The translations under genes were made by a program, and so were the position numbers. The notes below the pieces were generated by a model. That model was given only the letters and a program-made list of their open reading frames with translations, had not been told where the DNA came from and made no database searches. This document shows positions 56,457 through 64,000 of a stretch of DNA of 64,000 nucleotides, one piece after another. The stretch lies in contig NZ_JMTZ01000003.1 of the NCBI RefSeq assembly GCF_000731095.1, positions 1 through 64,000 of the forward strand, given 5' to 3'. The stretch is from Lysobacter antibioticus. GTDB taxonomy: Bacteria; Pseudomonadota; Gammaproteobacteria; Xanthomonadales; Xanthomonadaceae. Each line of letters starts with the position of its first letter. Positions within the stretch are counted from its first letter, which is position 1.

Positions 56457-57446
56457 TCAGGGATTCAGCCACGGCGCCGACACCGTCCAGAAAATGATGT
56501 CTGCGCCGAGATAGTCCTGGGCAAAAGCGCTGAACTCCTCGCGGGTGAACGGCTTGCCGGTTTTATCGTTGTTGTAAGTCAGGGTCGGCTCCTGGACCGC
56601 CATCGCGACCAAGGACAGTTGCTCCCGATAACGATGAAAGAACGGATAGGCGTTCTTCATCTGTCCTTTCTTGTAGGGGACGATGTCCGGCCCACCGAGA
56701 CCCACGCCGTGCTTGGCCGCGTACTCGAACAAGCGGCCCATGTAGTCGTGGTCGTTGTTCCACTCACAGGGCCAGAAGTTGACGTACTGAACCACATGCG
56801 ATTGCTTGAACGCATGCCGCGCCGCGGCGAGGTTCTCCATCTCCGCAGCGAAATATTTGTCGCAGGTGAAGCTGGTCTTGTCGCGTTTGTAGTCGATGTC
56901 GATCGCGGTTTCGGGCAGATTGATGCCCTGGATACGGCCGTCGTAGCGGGCGGCCAGGGCTTGCAGGAGCTTCTGGAAGCGGGCCCTGACCTCCGGGTTC
57001 CATTGCTGCGTCGCCCAACCCGAAGCCGGCGGCTTGTTCTCGCCGGGGTTGTCGATCTGGGCCACGAGGCCGCCACCGAAAGCGGGATCGGTCAACAGAT
57101 AGGCCGGGATGTTTCTGGCGCCCGGCTCGAAGAAGCGATCCTGGATCTGGATGAACAGTTTCTTGTGCAGGCGCTCGACCTGTTTCAGGTCGGCGTCGAT
57201 GCGGCTGAAGTCGTATTCGCCCTGCCCTCGTTCCAGCTGTTTCCAGTTATAGACGATCTGTACGCCCTCGATATCCGCACGCGCGAGGTAATGCTGGTGT
57301 TCGGCGAAATCGCCGGCGCTGGTATAGATGTAATCAGCCGGCGCCTGCGCCGCATGAGCGAGCGAGCCTGTGGCGATCAAGGCGAACGCCAGGGCACCGG
57401 ACCGGAACGGGTGTTGGGACATGCGCTGCGACCGGTTACGAACCAT
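56457..57446 (-). CDS. Exported TIM-barrel-like protein, glycoside hydrolase style
   Basis: A 329-residue protein with a signal peptide (ALAFALIATGSLAHAAQ). The body has features of a beta/alpha barrel hydrolase: GVQIVYNWKQLERGQGEYDF (a strand-1 motif seen in GH42-like and related barrels), LFIQIQDRFFE, ARYDGRIQGINLPETAID with a candidate catalytic Glu, YVNFWPCEWNND and LSLVAMAVQEPTL with a second Glu, ending in DIIFWTVSAPWLNP. The family cannot be named by eye. An ATG eight codons later is an alternative start; neither has a clear ribosome binding site. It lies 94 bases upstream of the galE stop, on the same strand. Confidence 0.7.
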   Translation of the reverse strand: MVRNRSQRMSQHPFRSGALAFALIATGSLAHAAQAPADYIYTSAGDFAEHQHYLARADIEGVQIVYNWKQLERGQGEYDFSRIDADLKQVERLHKKLFIQIQDRFFEPGARNIPAYLLTDPAFGGGLVAQIDNPGENKPPASGWATQQWNPEVRARFQKLLQALAARYDGRIQGINLPETAIDIDYKRDKTSFTCDKYFAAEMENLAAARHAFKQSHVVQYVNFWPCEWNNDHDYMGRLFEYAAKHGVGLGGPDIVPYKKGQMKNAYPFFHRYREQLSLVAMAVQEPTLTYNNDKTGKPFTREEFSAFAQDYLGADIIFWTVSAPWLNP

Positions 57447-57540
57447 GCCACGATGGTACTAGGCGACCGGCCGGGCGAATGAATCGATGTTCACACGCGA
57501 TGCGCCAGAGGTTTGTAGCGCCCGCGCCGCAGCACGCCGC

Positions 57541-58569
57541 TCAGAACGCCGGCGCGCTATGCCATTGCCACGCGCTGTCGATGATGTCTTCCAGGCGGGT
57601 ATAACGCGGGGCCCAACCCAGTAGCGATCTCGCCGCATCGCTGGCCGCGACCAGCACCGGCGGGTCGCCGGCTCTGCGGGGCGCCAGCGAGTAAGGGATG
57701 CGGCGGCCGGCGATGGCCTCGGCCGCGCGTATCACCTGCAGCACGCTGAAGCCCTGGCCGTTGCCGAGATTGAAACGATGCGCGCCCGGCGTGCTGTCGA
57801 GCCAACGCAAGGCGCGGATGTGCGCGTCGGCGAGGTCGATCACGTGGATGTAGTCGCGCACGCAGGTACCGTCGACGGTGTCGTAGTCGTCGCCGAACAC
57901 CTGCAGCGCCTGCGCTTCGCCGAGGGCCGCGCGCAACACGTTCGGGATCAGATGGGTTTCCGGATAATGCGATTCGCCGATGCCGGCATGGGCCGCGGCG
58001 CCGGCGGCGTTGAAGTAACGCAGCGACACCGAACGCAAGCCGTAGGCCTGCGCGGCGTCGGCGAGCATGCGCTCGACCATGAGCTTGCTGGCGCCGTAAG
58101 GATTGATCGGGTCGGTCCGATGCGCCTCGTCGATCGATACCGAGTCCGGCTCGCCATAGACCGCGGCTGTCGAGGAAAACACCAGGCGACCGACGCCATG
58201 ACGCTGCATGGCCTGCAACAGATTGAGGCTGCCTACCACGTTGTGCCGGTAGTAGTCGTACGGCGCGGCGACCGATTCGCCGACCAGCGAGCGCGCGGCG
58301 AAATGCATCACCGCATCGACCGGACGCTCGAACGCGGCATCCAGCGTTTCGGGTTTGAGCAAGTCGGCGGCGATCCAGCGGCCCCAACGCAAGGCCTCGC
58401 GATGACCGGTGCTGAGGTTATCGAGCACGCTGACTTCGAAACCTTGATGAGCGAGCGCGTAAGCCGCGTGCGCACCGATATAACCGGCGCCGCCGCAGAC
58501 CAGGACGTGACAGGAATCGTGTGAGGGAGCAGTGAACGGAACCGGTGCGACGCCTGGGGGATGAGTCAC
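57541..58569 (-). CDS. galE: UDP-glucose 4-epimerase
   Basis: A 342-residue short-chain dehydrogenase/reductase. The NAD motif is VCGGAGYIGAH (Gly26, 29, 32), then LDNLSTGHREAL, VMHFAARSLVGES, FSSTAAVYGEP with the catalytic Ser/Thr, and INPYGASKLMVERML with the Tyr-x3-Lys pair. RYFNAAGA and DGTCVRDYIHVIDLA are specific to GalE. It interconverts UDP-glucose and UDP-galactose for surface sugars. The GTG at 58569 with AGAGG six bases upstream is preferred; the frame reaches 31 codons further without a signal or homologous residues. It is divergent from the flippase gene with a CRP/Clp-like site between them. Confidence 0.93.
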   Translation of the reverse strand: MTHPPGVAPVPFTAPSHDSCHVLVCGGAGYIGAHAAYALAHQGFEVSVLDNLSTGHREALRWGRWIAADLLKPETLDAAFERPVDAVMHFAARSLVGESVAAPYDYYRHNVVGSLNLLQAMQRHGVGRLVFSSTAAVYGEPDSVSIDEAHRTDPINPYGASKLMVERMLADAAQAYGLRSVSLRYFNAAGAAAHAGIGESHYPETHLIPNVLRAALGEAQALQVFGDDYDTVDGTCVRDYIHVIDLADAHIRALRWLDSTPGAHRFNLGNGQGFSVLQVIRAAEAIAGRRIPYSLAPRRAGDPPVLVAASDAARSLLGWAPRYTRLEDIIDSAWQWHSAPAF

Positions 58570-58652
58570 GAAAGCCTCTGGAAACTGAAGGTTTTTCCTG
58601 GCCTGCCCTTGTGGCTCCGAGCATGCCGTGGGAGTATGCGTCGGACTAAAAC

Positions 58653-58668
58653 TGTGATGCAAATCACT
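58653..58668. promoter_or_regulatory. CRP/Clp-type binding site between galE and the flippase gene
   Basis: TGTGA-tgcaaa-TCACT matches the CRP-family consensus TGTGA-N6-TCACA at nine of ten bases. It lies in the divergent region, 84 bases from the galE start and 117 from the flippase start, beside an AT-rich patch (58667-58690). In xanthomonads Clp uses this consensus and controls exopolysaccharide genes. Confidence 0.7.
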
Positions 58669-58784
58669 TAATTATCTTCATATTTATGAATGAACTGGTC
58701 GGATAAGGAATCGAATCGGCCGGCTTCCAAGCTCGCGCGATTCCAGCGCGCGGCTCGTGTAGTTGCAGCCTGCAAGGACGCGTC

Positions 58785-60233
58785 GTGCTGATTCGCCAGA
58801 CCCTGCTGTACCTGCCCGCACAACTGCTCGGCCCGCTCGCGCAGTTGGCGGCGATCGTGTTGTGGACGCATTGGCTCGATCCGAACGAGTTCGGCCTGTT
58901 CACCCTGGCCCTGGCGATGCAGGAAGCGGTGTATCTGCTGTTCCTGGCTTTCTGGTCGTATTTCCTGCTGCGTTTCCTGCCCGGCGCCGATGCGCTTCTG
59001 CGCGAACGCATGGACGTGATCGAGAGTTGGGTGTTCTTCGCCAACGGCGTGCTGCAGGCGGCGGTCCTGCTGATCCTGTTGCGTTATGTCTCGCACGATT
59101 GGCCGTCGCCGGCCCTGTGGACGACGTTGTTCGTGTTCACCTTGACTCGCTCCTACTGCACGCACCTGGCCGAGCGCGCCAAGGTCGCCGACGCCATCGG
59201 CGTCTACACCGCTTTGCAGAGCGTCGGCCCGGTCGCCGGCCTGGCGATCGGCTGGATCTGGGCCAGCCTGGCGGCGAAAGGCCCGGCTCAGATCGGCCCG
59301 CTCGAAGTGCTGGCCTCTTACGCGATCGCGCAAAGCCTGTCCTTGCTGTACGCGGTGTCGCGCCTGCGCATGCGCCTGCAACTGCGCAAGCCGGACCGGA
59401 CCACCTGGCGCCGCATCTGCCTCTACGGTCTGCCGCTGGCGATCAGCGGCGTGCTCGCGTGGGTGCCCGGCAACGGCATTCGCTTCGTCGTCGAGCACGG
59501 CATGGGCCTCGCAGCGGTCGGCCTGTTCTCGGTCGGCTGGACATTGGGACAACGCGCCTGCGCGTTCGCGGCGATGCTGGTCACCGCCGCCGCGTTCCCG
59601 ATCGCCTTGCGCCTGGAAGCCCAGGGCGAGAAGCATCGGGCGCTGGAACAGGTCGCCCTTAACGGCGCCCTGCTCTGCTCGGTGCTGGTGCCGACCGCAG
59701 CCGGCCTGATCCTGCTCGTCGAGCCGCTGTCGCGTGCCGCGGTCTCGGCGCCGTACATCGCGACGACCTTGAGCATCCTGCCGCTCGCGACCCTGGCCGG
59801 GCTGATCAAGAACCTGCGCAGCCACTTCGCCAACCAGCCCTTCCTGCTCGCGCAGAAGACAGCTTGGACGCTGGCGATCGACGTACTCGAAACCGCCCTG
59901 TTCCTCGCCGCCGCCGCCATCGGCCTGCGCACGATGGGCCTGGTCGGCGCCGCCGCCGGCGCGCTCGCCGCGGTGAGCGTCGGCGCGCTGGTCTCGTTCG
60001 TCATCGCCGTGCGCAAACTCGGCATGCCGATGCCCATCGCTCACCTGGCCCGCATCGCGCTGGCGAGCGCAGTCATGGCCGCAAGCCTGTCGGCCTTGCC
60101 GCCGCTCGCCGGCTGGACCGAACTCATCGCCACCGTCGCACTCGGTGCGACGGTGTATGCCGCAGCGCTCGCGCTGACCTATCGCGGTCAGCTCGGCCAG
60201 TTGCGCAGCGCGCTTCGTCCCAACTCCCCTTAG
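58785..60233 (+). CDS. Polysaccharide flippase (Wzx / oligosaccharide exporter type)
   Basis: A 482-residue integral membrane protein with about 12-14 hydrophobic segments and no signal peptide. Order and length fit the MATE-like polysaccharide exporter superfamily (start LLYLPAQLLGPLAQLAAIVL, WLDPNEFGLFTLALAMQ; middle GVLAWVPGNGIRFVVEHGMG, VGLFSVGWTLGQRACAFAAM). It should flip lipid-linked sugar repeat units across the inner membrane. The GTG at 58785 has AAGGA seven bases upstream. It is the first gene of a plus-strand operon (next start 12 bases downstream), under the CRP/Clp-like site. Confidence 0.88.
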   Translation: MLIRQTLLYLPAQLLGPLAQLAAIVLWTHWLDPNEFGLFTLALAMQEAVYLLFLAFWSYFLLRFLPGADALLRERMDVIESWVFFANGVLQAAVLLILLRYVSHDWPSPALWTTLFVFTLTRSYCTHLAERAKVADAIGVYTALQSVGPVAGLAIGWIWASLAAKGPAQIGPLEVLASYAIAQSLSLLYAVSRLRMRLQLRKPDRTTWRRICLYGLPLAISGVLAWVPGNGIRFVVEHGMGLAAVGLFSVGWTLGQRACAFAAMLVTAAAFPIALRLEAQGEKHRALEQVALNGALLCSVLVPTAAGLILLVEPLSRAAVSAPYIATTLSILPLATLAGLIKNLRSHFANQPFLLAQKTAWTLAIDVLETALFLAAAAIGLRTMGLVGAAAGALAAVSVGALVSFVIAVRKLGMPMPIAHLARIALASAVMAASLSALPPLAGWTELIATVALGATVYAAALALTYRGQLGQLRSALRPNSP

Positions 60234-60245
60234 CGGAACGCCGTC

Positions 60246-61196
60246 ATGCTCGAACCCACCACGCATCCCTTGAGCGATCTCGGCCCGCAGTCGCCGGCGC
60301 AATGGCAAGCCGCGCCGCTGCTGTTCGAGCACCGCCTGCACCTCGACCCGCGTTTCAGCCGCGAGGCCATCGCCCGCACCATCGAGCGTTATCCGCGCCG
60401 TCATTACTCGATCGTGCACATGGGCGAACAAGGCGCGAACGGCAAGCGGGTCTGGCGCGAAGGCGAGTTCGGCGGGCTCGACGGCGAGCGCGTACTGGAA
60501 GCGATCGAACGCGGCCGCCTGTGGCTGAACCTGCGCAACGGCCAGGACCTGGAACCGCACTGCCTCGAAGTGCTGATGGGCCTATTCGGCGAAGCCGGCA
60601 CGCTGGCGCCGCCGCTGTCGAGTTACGACCACCGCATGGGCTTGCTGGTGTCCTCGCCCGGCGCGCAGGTGTATTACCACGCCGACCTGCCCGGCCAGGG
60701 CCTGTTGCAGTTGCACGGCCGCAAACGCATCTACGTCTATCCGCCGCGCCTGCCGTTCCTGAGTGCAGAAGGCCTGGAAAACATCGCCCTGAGCCAGCTC
60801 GAAGTCGGCCTGCACTACGACCCGGCCTTCGATGCGCAAGCCGCGGTGTTCGACCTGGAACCCGGGCAAGGCCTGTTCTGGCCGCTCAACTCGCCGCACA
60901 GGATCGAGAACCACGACTGCCTCAACATCTCCATGACCCTGGAGTACTGGACCGAGGAGATCCGCCGCAATCACATGATCAACCTCGCCAACGCCATCCT
61001 GCGCCGGCATCTGGGCTACACGCCGCATACGCGCAAACTCAGCGGGCCTTCGTTTTATGCCAAGGCCGCACTGCAGGCGGCGTGGCGCCGCAGCGGGCGC
61101 CTGGATGCCTTGCGGCGTACGGCGCGGCCGGTCGATTTCCGGCTCGATGCCGAAGTGCCCGGCCGCATCGTCGATCTGGCGGAGCCGGCACGGTGA
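60246..61196 (+). CDS. JmjC/cupin-like Fe(II)-dependent oxygenase
   Basis: A 316-residue protein without signal peptide. The metal site is complete for the JmjC-type cupin fold: His145-x-Asp147 in YYHADLPGQG and His218 in LNSPHRIEN, with the supporting lysine in HGRKRIYVYPP. It should use Fe(II) and 2-oxoglutarate to hydroxylate a substrate. It lies 12 bases after the flippase stop and overlaps the next gene by four bases (GTGA), so all three are co-translated. The context points to a role in polysaccharide or lipid decoration, or in controlling the pathway enzymes; substrate unknown. Confidence 0.75.
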   Translation: MLEPTTHPLSDLGPQSPAQWQAAPLLFEHRLHLDPRFSREAIARTIERYPRRHYSIVHMGEQGANGKRVWREGEFGGLDGERVLEAIERGRLWLNLRNGQDLEPHCLEVLMGLFGEAGTLAPPLSSYDHRMGLLVSSPGAQVYYHADLPGQGLLQLHGRKRIYVYPPRLPFLSAEGLENIALSQLEVGLHYDPAFDAQAAVFDLEPGQGLFWPLNSPHRIENHDCLNISMTLEYWTEEIRRNHMINLANAILRRHLGYTPHTRKLSGPSFYAKAALQAAWRRSGRLDALRRTARPVDFRLDAEVPGRIVDLAEPAR

Positions 61197-62386
61197 CGGC
61201 GAGTGCGCAGGCGATCGGTCGGGCGAGGCAAGACTATGTCGCGACGATCGAGACCGATGTGGCGACCGCCCTACAGCGCTGGCGCGAATGGATCGACGAC
61301 GGCGCCTCGACCACCGTGTTCCAGAGCGAGCGTTGGCTGTCGGCCTGGTACGCCACCCTCGGTGCGCAGACCGGGCGCAAGCCCTTGCTGGCGAGCATCG
61401 CGCGGCGCCGCGACGGATGCGTGCTGATGGCCCTGCCCCTGGTCGCCGAACATCGCGGCGGCCTGCAGCGGATCGGGCTCGCCGATCTCGGCGTCAGCGA
61501 CTATGCCGCACCGCTGCTGATGCCCGCTTGCCCCGACGATGCGCCGCAAGTCCGCGCGATGTTCGCCGCCCTGCGCAAGGCCTTGCCGCACGCCGATCTG
61601 CTGGCGATCGAGAAAATGCCCGAAACGGTCGGCGCGCGCGCCAACCCGTTGCTGCATCTGCCCGGCGTGCGCGCATCGGCCTTGTTCGGCAACCCGGCCA
61701 CGGTCGGCGACGACTTCGACGCCTGGCGCTTCAGCCGCGAGAAAACCCATCGCAAGGAACTGGAACGCTCCTGGCGGGTGTTCACCCGTCACCCGGAGGC
61801 ACGTTTCGAGCAAGTGTCCGACGCCGTCCAGGCGCAGCGGGTCATGGACGCATTGGAACAACAGCAACGCAGCGCGATCTCCGGCAAGGGCTGGGCCTAT
61901 ATCCTCGATGAGCCCGGCTATCGCGATTTCTACCGCAAGCTGGTCGACGACGGCCTCGCCTGCGGCGAGGTGGTGCTGACCGCGCTGATGGCCGGCGACG
62001 AAGTCGTGGCCGCCCTGCTCGGCCTGCGTCGCGGCGGCGAGTACGCGATGATCCGCATCGGCAGCGCCGCCGGCGAATGGCGCAGTTGCTCGCCCGGGCG
62101 CCTGATCATCGAACGCACCATGGCCGCCCTGCATGCGCAGGGCGTGCGCCGTTTCGATTTCACCATCGGCGACTACGCCTACAAGAAAGGCTTCATGCCC
62201 GAGCAACTGGACTTGTTCGATCTGGCCGTGCCGCTGTCATGGAAGGGCCGTCCGCATACCCTGTGGATCGGGCTTCGCCATCGCCTCAGGCAATGGTCGC
62301 ACGCGCATCCGCGCCTGCACCGCGGGCTGGCGCAAGCGCGCGATGCCTGGACGCGCGCCCGCGCCGGGCGCAAGGCTGCGTCTTAA
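61193..62386 (+). CDS. GNAT-fold acyltransferase (CelD/BcsL-like, Acetyltransf_6)
   Basis: A 397-residue protein with two GNAT-type halves. The first has FQSERWLSAWYATLG and the second VVAALLGLRRGGEYAMIRIG and RRFDFTIGDYAYKKGF, the typical C-terminal motif of the CelD/FemAB-like acetyltransferase family in polysaccharide clusters. It should add an acyl group to sugar intermediates. The GTG at 61193 overlaps the upstream stop (GTGA). Its stop and that of the convergent glycosyltransferase gene share the bases TTAA at 62383-62386. Confidence 0.85.
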   Translation: MTASAQAIGRARQDYVATIETDVATALQRWREWIDDGASTTVFQSERWLSAWYATLGAQTGRKPLLASIARRRDGCVLMALPLVAEHRGGLQRIGLADLGVSDYAAPLLMPACPDDAPQVRAMFAALRKALPHADLLAIEKMPETVGARANPLLHLPGVRASALFGNPATVGDDFDAWRFSREKTHRKELERSWRVFTRHPEARFEQVSDAVQAQRVMDALEQQQRSAISGKGWAYILDEPGYRDFYRKLVDDGLACGEVVLTALMAGDEVVAALLGLRRGGEYAMIRIGSAAGEWRSCSPGRLIIERTMAALHAQGVRRFDFTIGDYAYKKGFMPEQLDLFDLAVPLSWKGRPHTLWIGLRHRLRQWSHAHPRLHRGLAQARDAWTRARAGRKAAS

Positions 62387-63528
62387 GCCGAACCGGTCGG
62401 GGCGATCCGCGCGAACAAGGCGAGGTATTCCTCGACGCTGCGTTCGACGGTGAACTCCAGGGCCCGCCGCGTCGCTTCGGCCTGATCGCCCGGGCGTTGC
62501 AAGCGGCTTTCGATGGCCGCGGTCATCGCCGAAACGTCGCCGACCGCGACCAGGGCGCCATAACGGCCGTCGCCGAGAATCTCGCGCGGGCCGACCGGGC
62601 AGTCGCTGCTGATCACCGGCGTGCCGCAAGCCATCGCCTCGATCAATACGTTGCCGAAACCTTCGAACAACGAAGCCAGCACGAACACGCGCGCCTGCCG
62701 CATATAGGCATAGGGATTGGCGCGCTGGCCGAGCAGGCGCACCCGCCGGCCCAGCCCGAGTTCGTCGATCAAGGCCTGCAAGGCCGACCGCTCCGGTCCT
62801 TCGCCGATGATCGCCAGGCGTGTCTGCATCGGCATGCGCACGCCGGCGAAGGCGCGGATCAGGCCGGCGAAATTCTTCTCCGGGCTCAGGCGCCCGACCG
62901 ACAGCACCAGCGGGGCGGCATCGACGCCGAACCAGGGGTCGTCGACCGCCTGATGGGCGAGCGAGTTCCAGTCGCGGCGCAACACCGGGTTGGGAATGAC
63001 TTCCAGCCGAGCCCGCGTGCCCTTGGCCAGGCGCGGCGCGAAGTCGTCGCGCACGCCCCGCGAGACCGCGACCACCGCGTCGGCGAGGCGATAAGCCCAG
63101 GGCATCAGGCGCAGGGTCGCGCGATAACGCGCAGAAGGATCGAGCTGCCGCATCGACGACACCGGCGCGTGCTCGGTGAGCACGACCCGGGTCGCCCCGC
63201 CCGCCCATCGCGCCGCGACCGCAGCGACGATATTGCTATGAGTCAGGGCGGATACCAGGACGTCGGGACGGCGCCGGCGCAACAGCCGAGCCAGCCGGGT
63301 CGCCGCCGACAAGGTGCGATCGGCGTCGAGCGAGATCAGCTCGATATCGCCGGCCAGCGCCCTCGCCTCGGTGTCGCCGCGATGGACGACGAAGGCCACC
63401 TCCATGCCGCGCGTGCGCAGGCCCTGGGCCAGGCGCAGCAGCGAGATCTCGGCGCCGCCGACCTTGAGCTGGGGCAGATACAGCAGCGCGGTGCGCATGC
63501 GCGAGGCGCCGGCAGCGTGCGGGCTCAT
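62383..63528 (-). CDS. GT4-family glycosyltransferase
   Basis: A 381-residue GT-B fold enzyme. The N-terminal domain has LPQLKVGGAEISLLRLAQG. The C-terminal domain has VLSVGRLSPEKNFAGLIRAF, LAIIGEGPERSALQ, and the donor-binding E-x7-E motif in LFEGFGNVLIEAMACGTPVI. It transfers a nucleotide-activated sugar with retention, here presumably to a surface polysaccharide repeat unit. The ATG at 63528 overlaps the stop of the upstream GINT1-like gene (ATGA), so they are translationally coupled. It is convergent with the acyltransferase gene and shares its stop codon bases. Confidence 0.92.
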   Translation of the reverse strand: MSPHAAGASRMRTALLYLPQLKVGGAEISLLRLAQGLRTRGMEVAFVVHRGDTEARALAGDIELISLDADRTLSAATRLARLLRRRRPDVLVSALTHSNIVAAVAARWAGGATRVVLTEHAPVSSMRQLDPSARYRATLRLMPWAYRLADAVVAVSRGVRDDFAPRLAKGTRARLEVIPNPVLRRDWNSLAHQAVDDPWFGVDAAPLVLSVGRLSPEKNFAGLIRAFAGVRMPMQTRLAIIGEGPERSALQALIDELGLGRRVRLLGQRANPYAYMRQARVFVLASLFEGFGNVLIEAMACGTPVISSDCPVGPREILGDGRYGALVAVGDVSAMTAAIESRLQRPGDQAEATRRALEFTVERSVEEYLALFARIAPTGSA

Positions 63529-64000
63529 TCGCCGGCCCCGTCCGGCGAGCGCCAACCGCGGCAGCGCAGCTTGCGGCCGAGCTCGTGCAGATTGAACACG
63601 TAACGTTTGCCGTCGACGAGCGTGCGTTCGCCCCAGGACGACACGGTGTGCAAGCCATGCGGATTCGGCCCGCGCGGATCGGGACGGCAACGGCGTACCA
63701 CCTGTTCGCGATAGCGCCGCGGCGTACACACCTCGATGCGGTTGATCGCGATGGCCGCACCGTAGCCCGCGCTGCAGTCCTGCGCCGGCCGATACAGCGC
63801 GCCTTGGTGCAAGAACGGCGTGCCGGCCGGGCGCGAGCTGCAATGATCGAGCTTGACCGGATGCAGCGCATGCGGATGCCACGGCCCGCTCAGGTCTTCG
63901 GCGTAACTCAGGCACAGATTGTCGAAGGCGCCCAGGCCGAGATCGGTATAGGCCAGCCAGAACAGGCCCTCGTGCCGAAACAAGCTGGCATCGGCGGCGG
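63525..64000 (-). CDS. GINT1-like five-bladed propeller protein (C-terminal part, cut by window edge)
   Basis: The last ~158 residues of a gene that starts to the right of the window. LFWLAYTDLGLGAFDNLCLS, then DLSGPWHPHALHPVKLD and SSRPAGTPFLHQGALYRPAQ match, from memory, the N-terminal propeller domain of glucosamine inositolphosphorylceramide transferase (GINT1) and its bacterial relatives, a GH43/GH32-like five-bladed fold. In bacteria such domains occur alone or fused to formyltransferase domains in O-antigen and capsule clusters. It is coupled to the downstream GT4 gene. Full-length architecture cannot be judged. Confidence 0.72.
   Translation of the reverse strand, partial: AADASLFRHEGLFWLAYTDLGLGAFDNLCLSYAEDLSGPWHPHALHPVKLDHCSSRPAGTPFLHQGALYRPAQDCSAGYGAAIAINRIEVCTPRRYREQVVRRCRPDPRGPNPHGLHTVSSWGERTLVDGKRYVFNLHELGRKLRCRGWRSPDGAGE

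Noticed and set aside
58668-60560. A 630-codon minus frame opposite the flippase gene.
   Set aside because: Gln/Arg-rich mirror frame; the plus strand encodes a credible membrane protein.
59864-61192. An upstream extension of the acyltransferase frame.
   Set aside because: It overlaps the flippase and oxygenase genes in another frame; the GTG at 61193 with a 4-base overlap is the natural start.

Overview
The window is GC-rich DNA with dense coding on both strands. Its gene content (Clp-like promoter site, TsrA-less c-di-GMP and phosphorelay genes, giant adhesins, penicillin acylase family enzyme, GTAGGAGCGG-type dispersed repeats) fits a gammaproteobacterium of the Xanthomonadaceae, most like Lysobacter. 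That placement is inference from style and content; no rRNA or other marker gene is present.

Layout. (1) Positions 1-9569, minus strand: the first ~3190 codons of a giant type V autotransporter adhesin with an extended signal peptide; its C-terminus lies beyond the left edge. (2) 10086-19287: a signalling block holding two HPt-like proteins without the phosphorylatable histidine, a NarL-type response regulator overlapping a third HPt that keeps its histidine, a receiver-EAL c-di-GMP phosphodiesterase, a LysR regulator, and a four-PAS hybrid histidine kinase with two receivers and no HPt of its own. Three copies of a GAATTAGGAAAAATCTTAG-like motif lie in its intergenic gaps. (3) 19613-22740: an OmpR-type regulator and its kinase, then an exported agmatine/peptidylarginine deiminase-type enzyme. 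(4) 22741-23329: a gene-free patch of dispersed repeats and hairpins. (5) 23330-27861: an exported alpha/beta hydrolase, a membrane-tethered penicillin acylase family protein and an XRE regulator. (6) 28092-41345: a contact-dependent inhibition / two-partner secretion locus on the minus strand in the order cdiA-cdiI-cdiB, as in Burkholderia. The 3509-residue CdiA ends in a probable PD-(D/E)xK nuclease domain, and its stop codon overlaps the start of the presumed immunity gene. (7) 41754-48649: a TauE/SafE-type transporter, an exported DUF11/Calx-beta protein, and a divergent LysR / pirin / chloroperoxidase-like hydrolase group. (8) 48774-54989: a 2071-residue RTX calcium-binding protein. (9) 55206-57446: an OsmC-type protein, an orphan GvpU-like protein and an exported TIM-barrel-like protein. 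(10) 57541-64000: a surface polysaccharide cluster (galE, a flippase, a JmjC/cupin-type oxygenase, a GNAT-fold acyltransferase, a GT4 glycosyltransferase and a GINT1-like propeller protein cut by the right edge), with a strong CRP/Clp-type site between galE and the flippase gene.

How it fits together. Most products act at or outside the cell surface: two giant adhesins, an RTX protein, a DUF11 protein and polysaccharide. The phosphorelay and c-di-GMP genes sit directly upstream of the autotransporter gene on the same strand, so control of surface attachment is a reasonable guess, though nothing in the sequence proves the link. The most distinctive features are the histidine-less HPt paralogues with their shared upstream motif, the cdiAIB locus with its nuclease tip, and the oxygenase/acyltransferase/GINT1-like group in the polysaccharide cluster.
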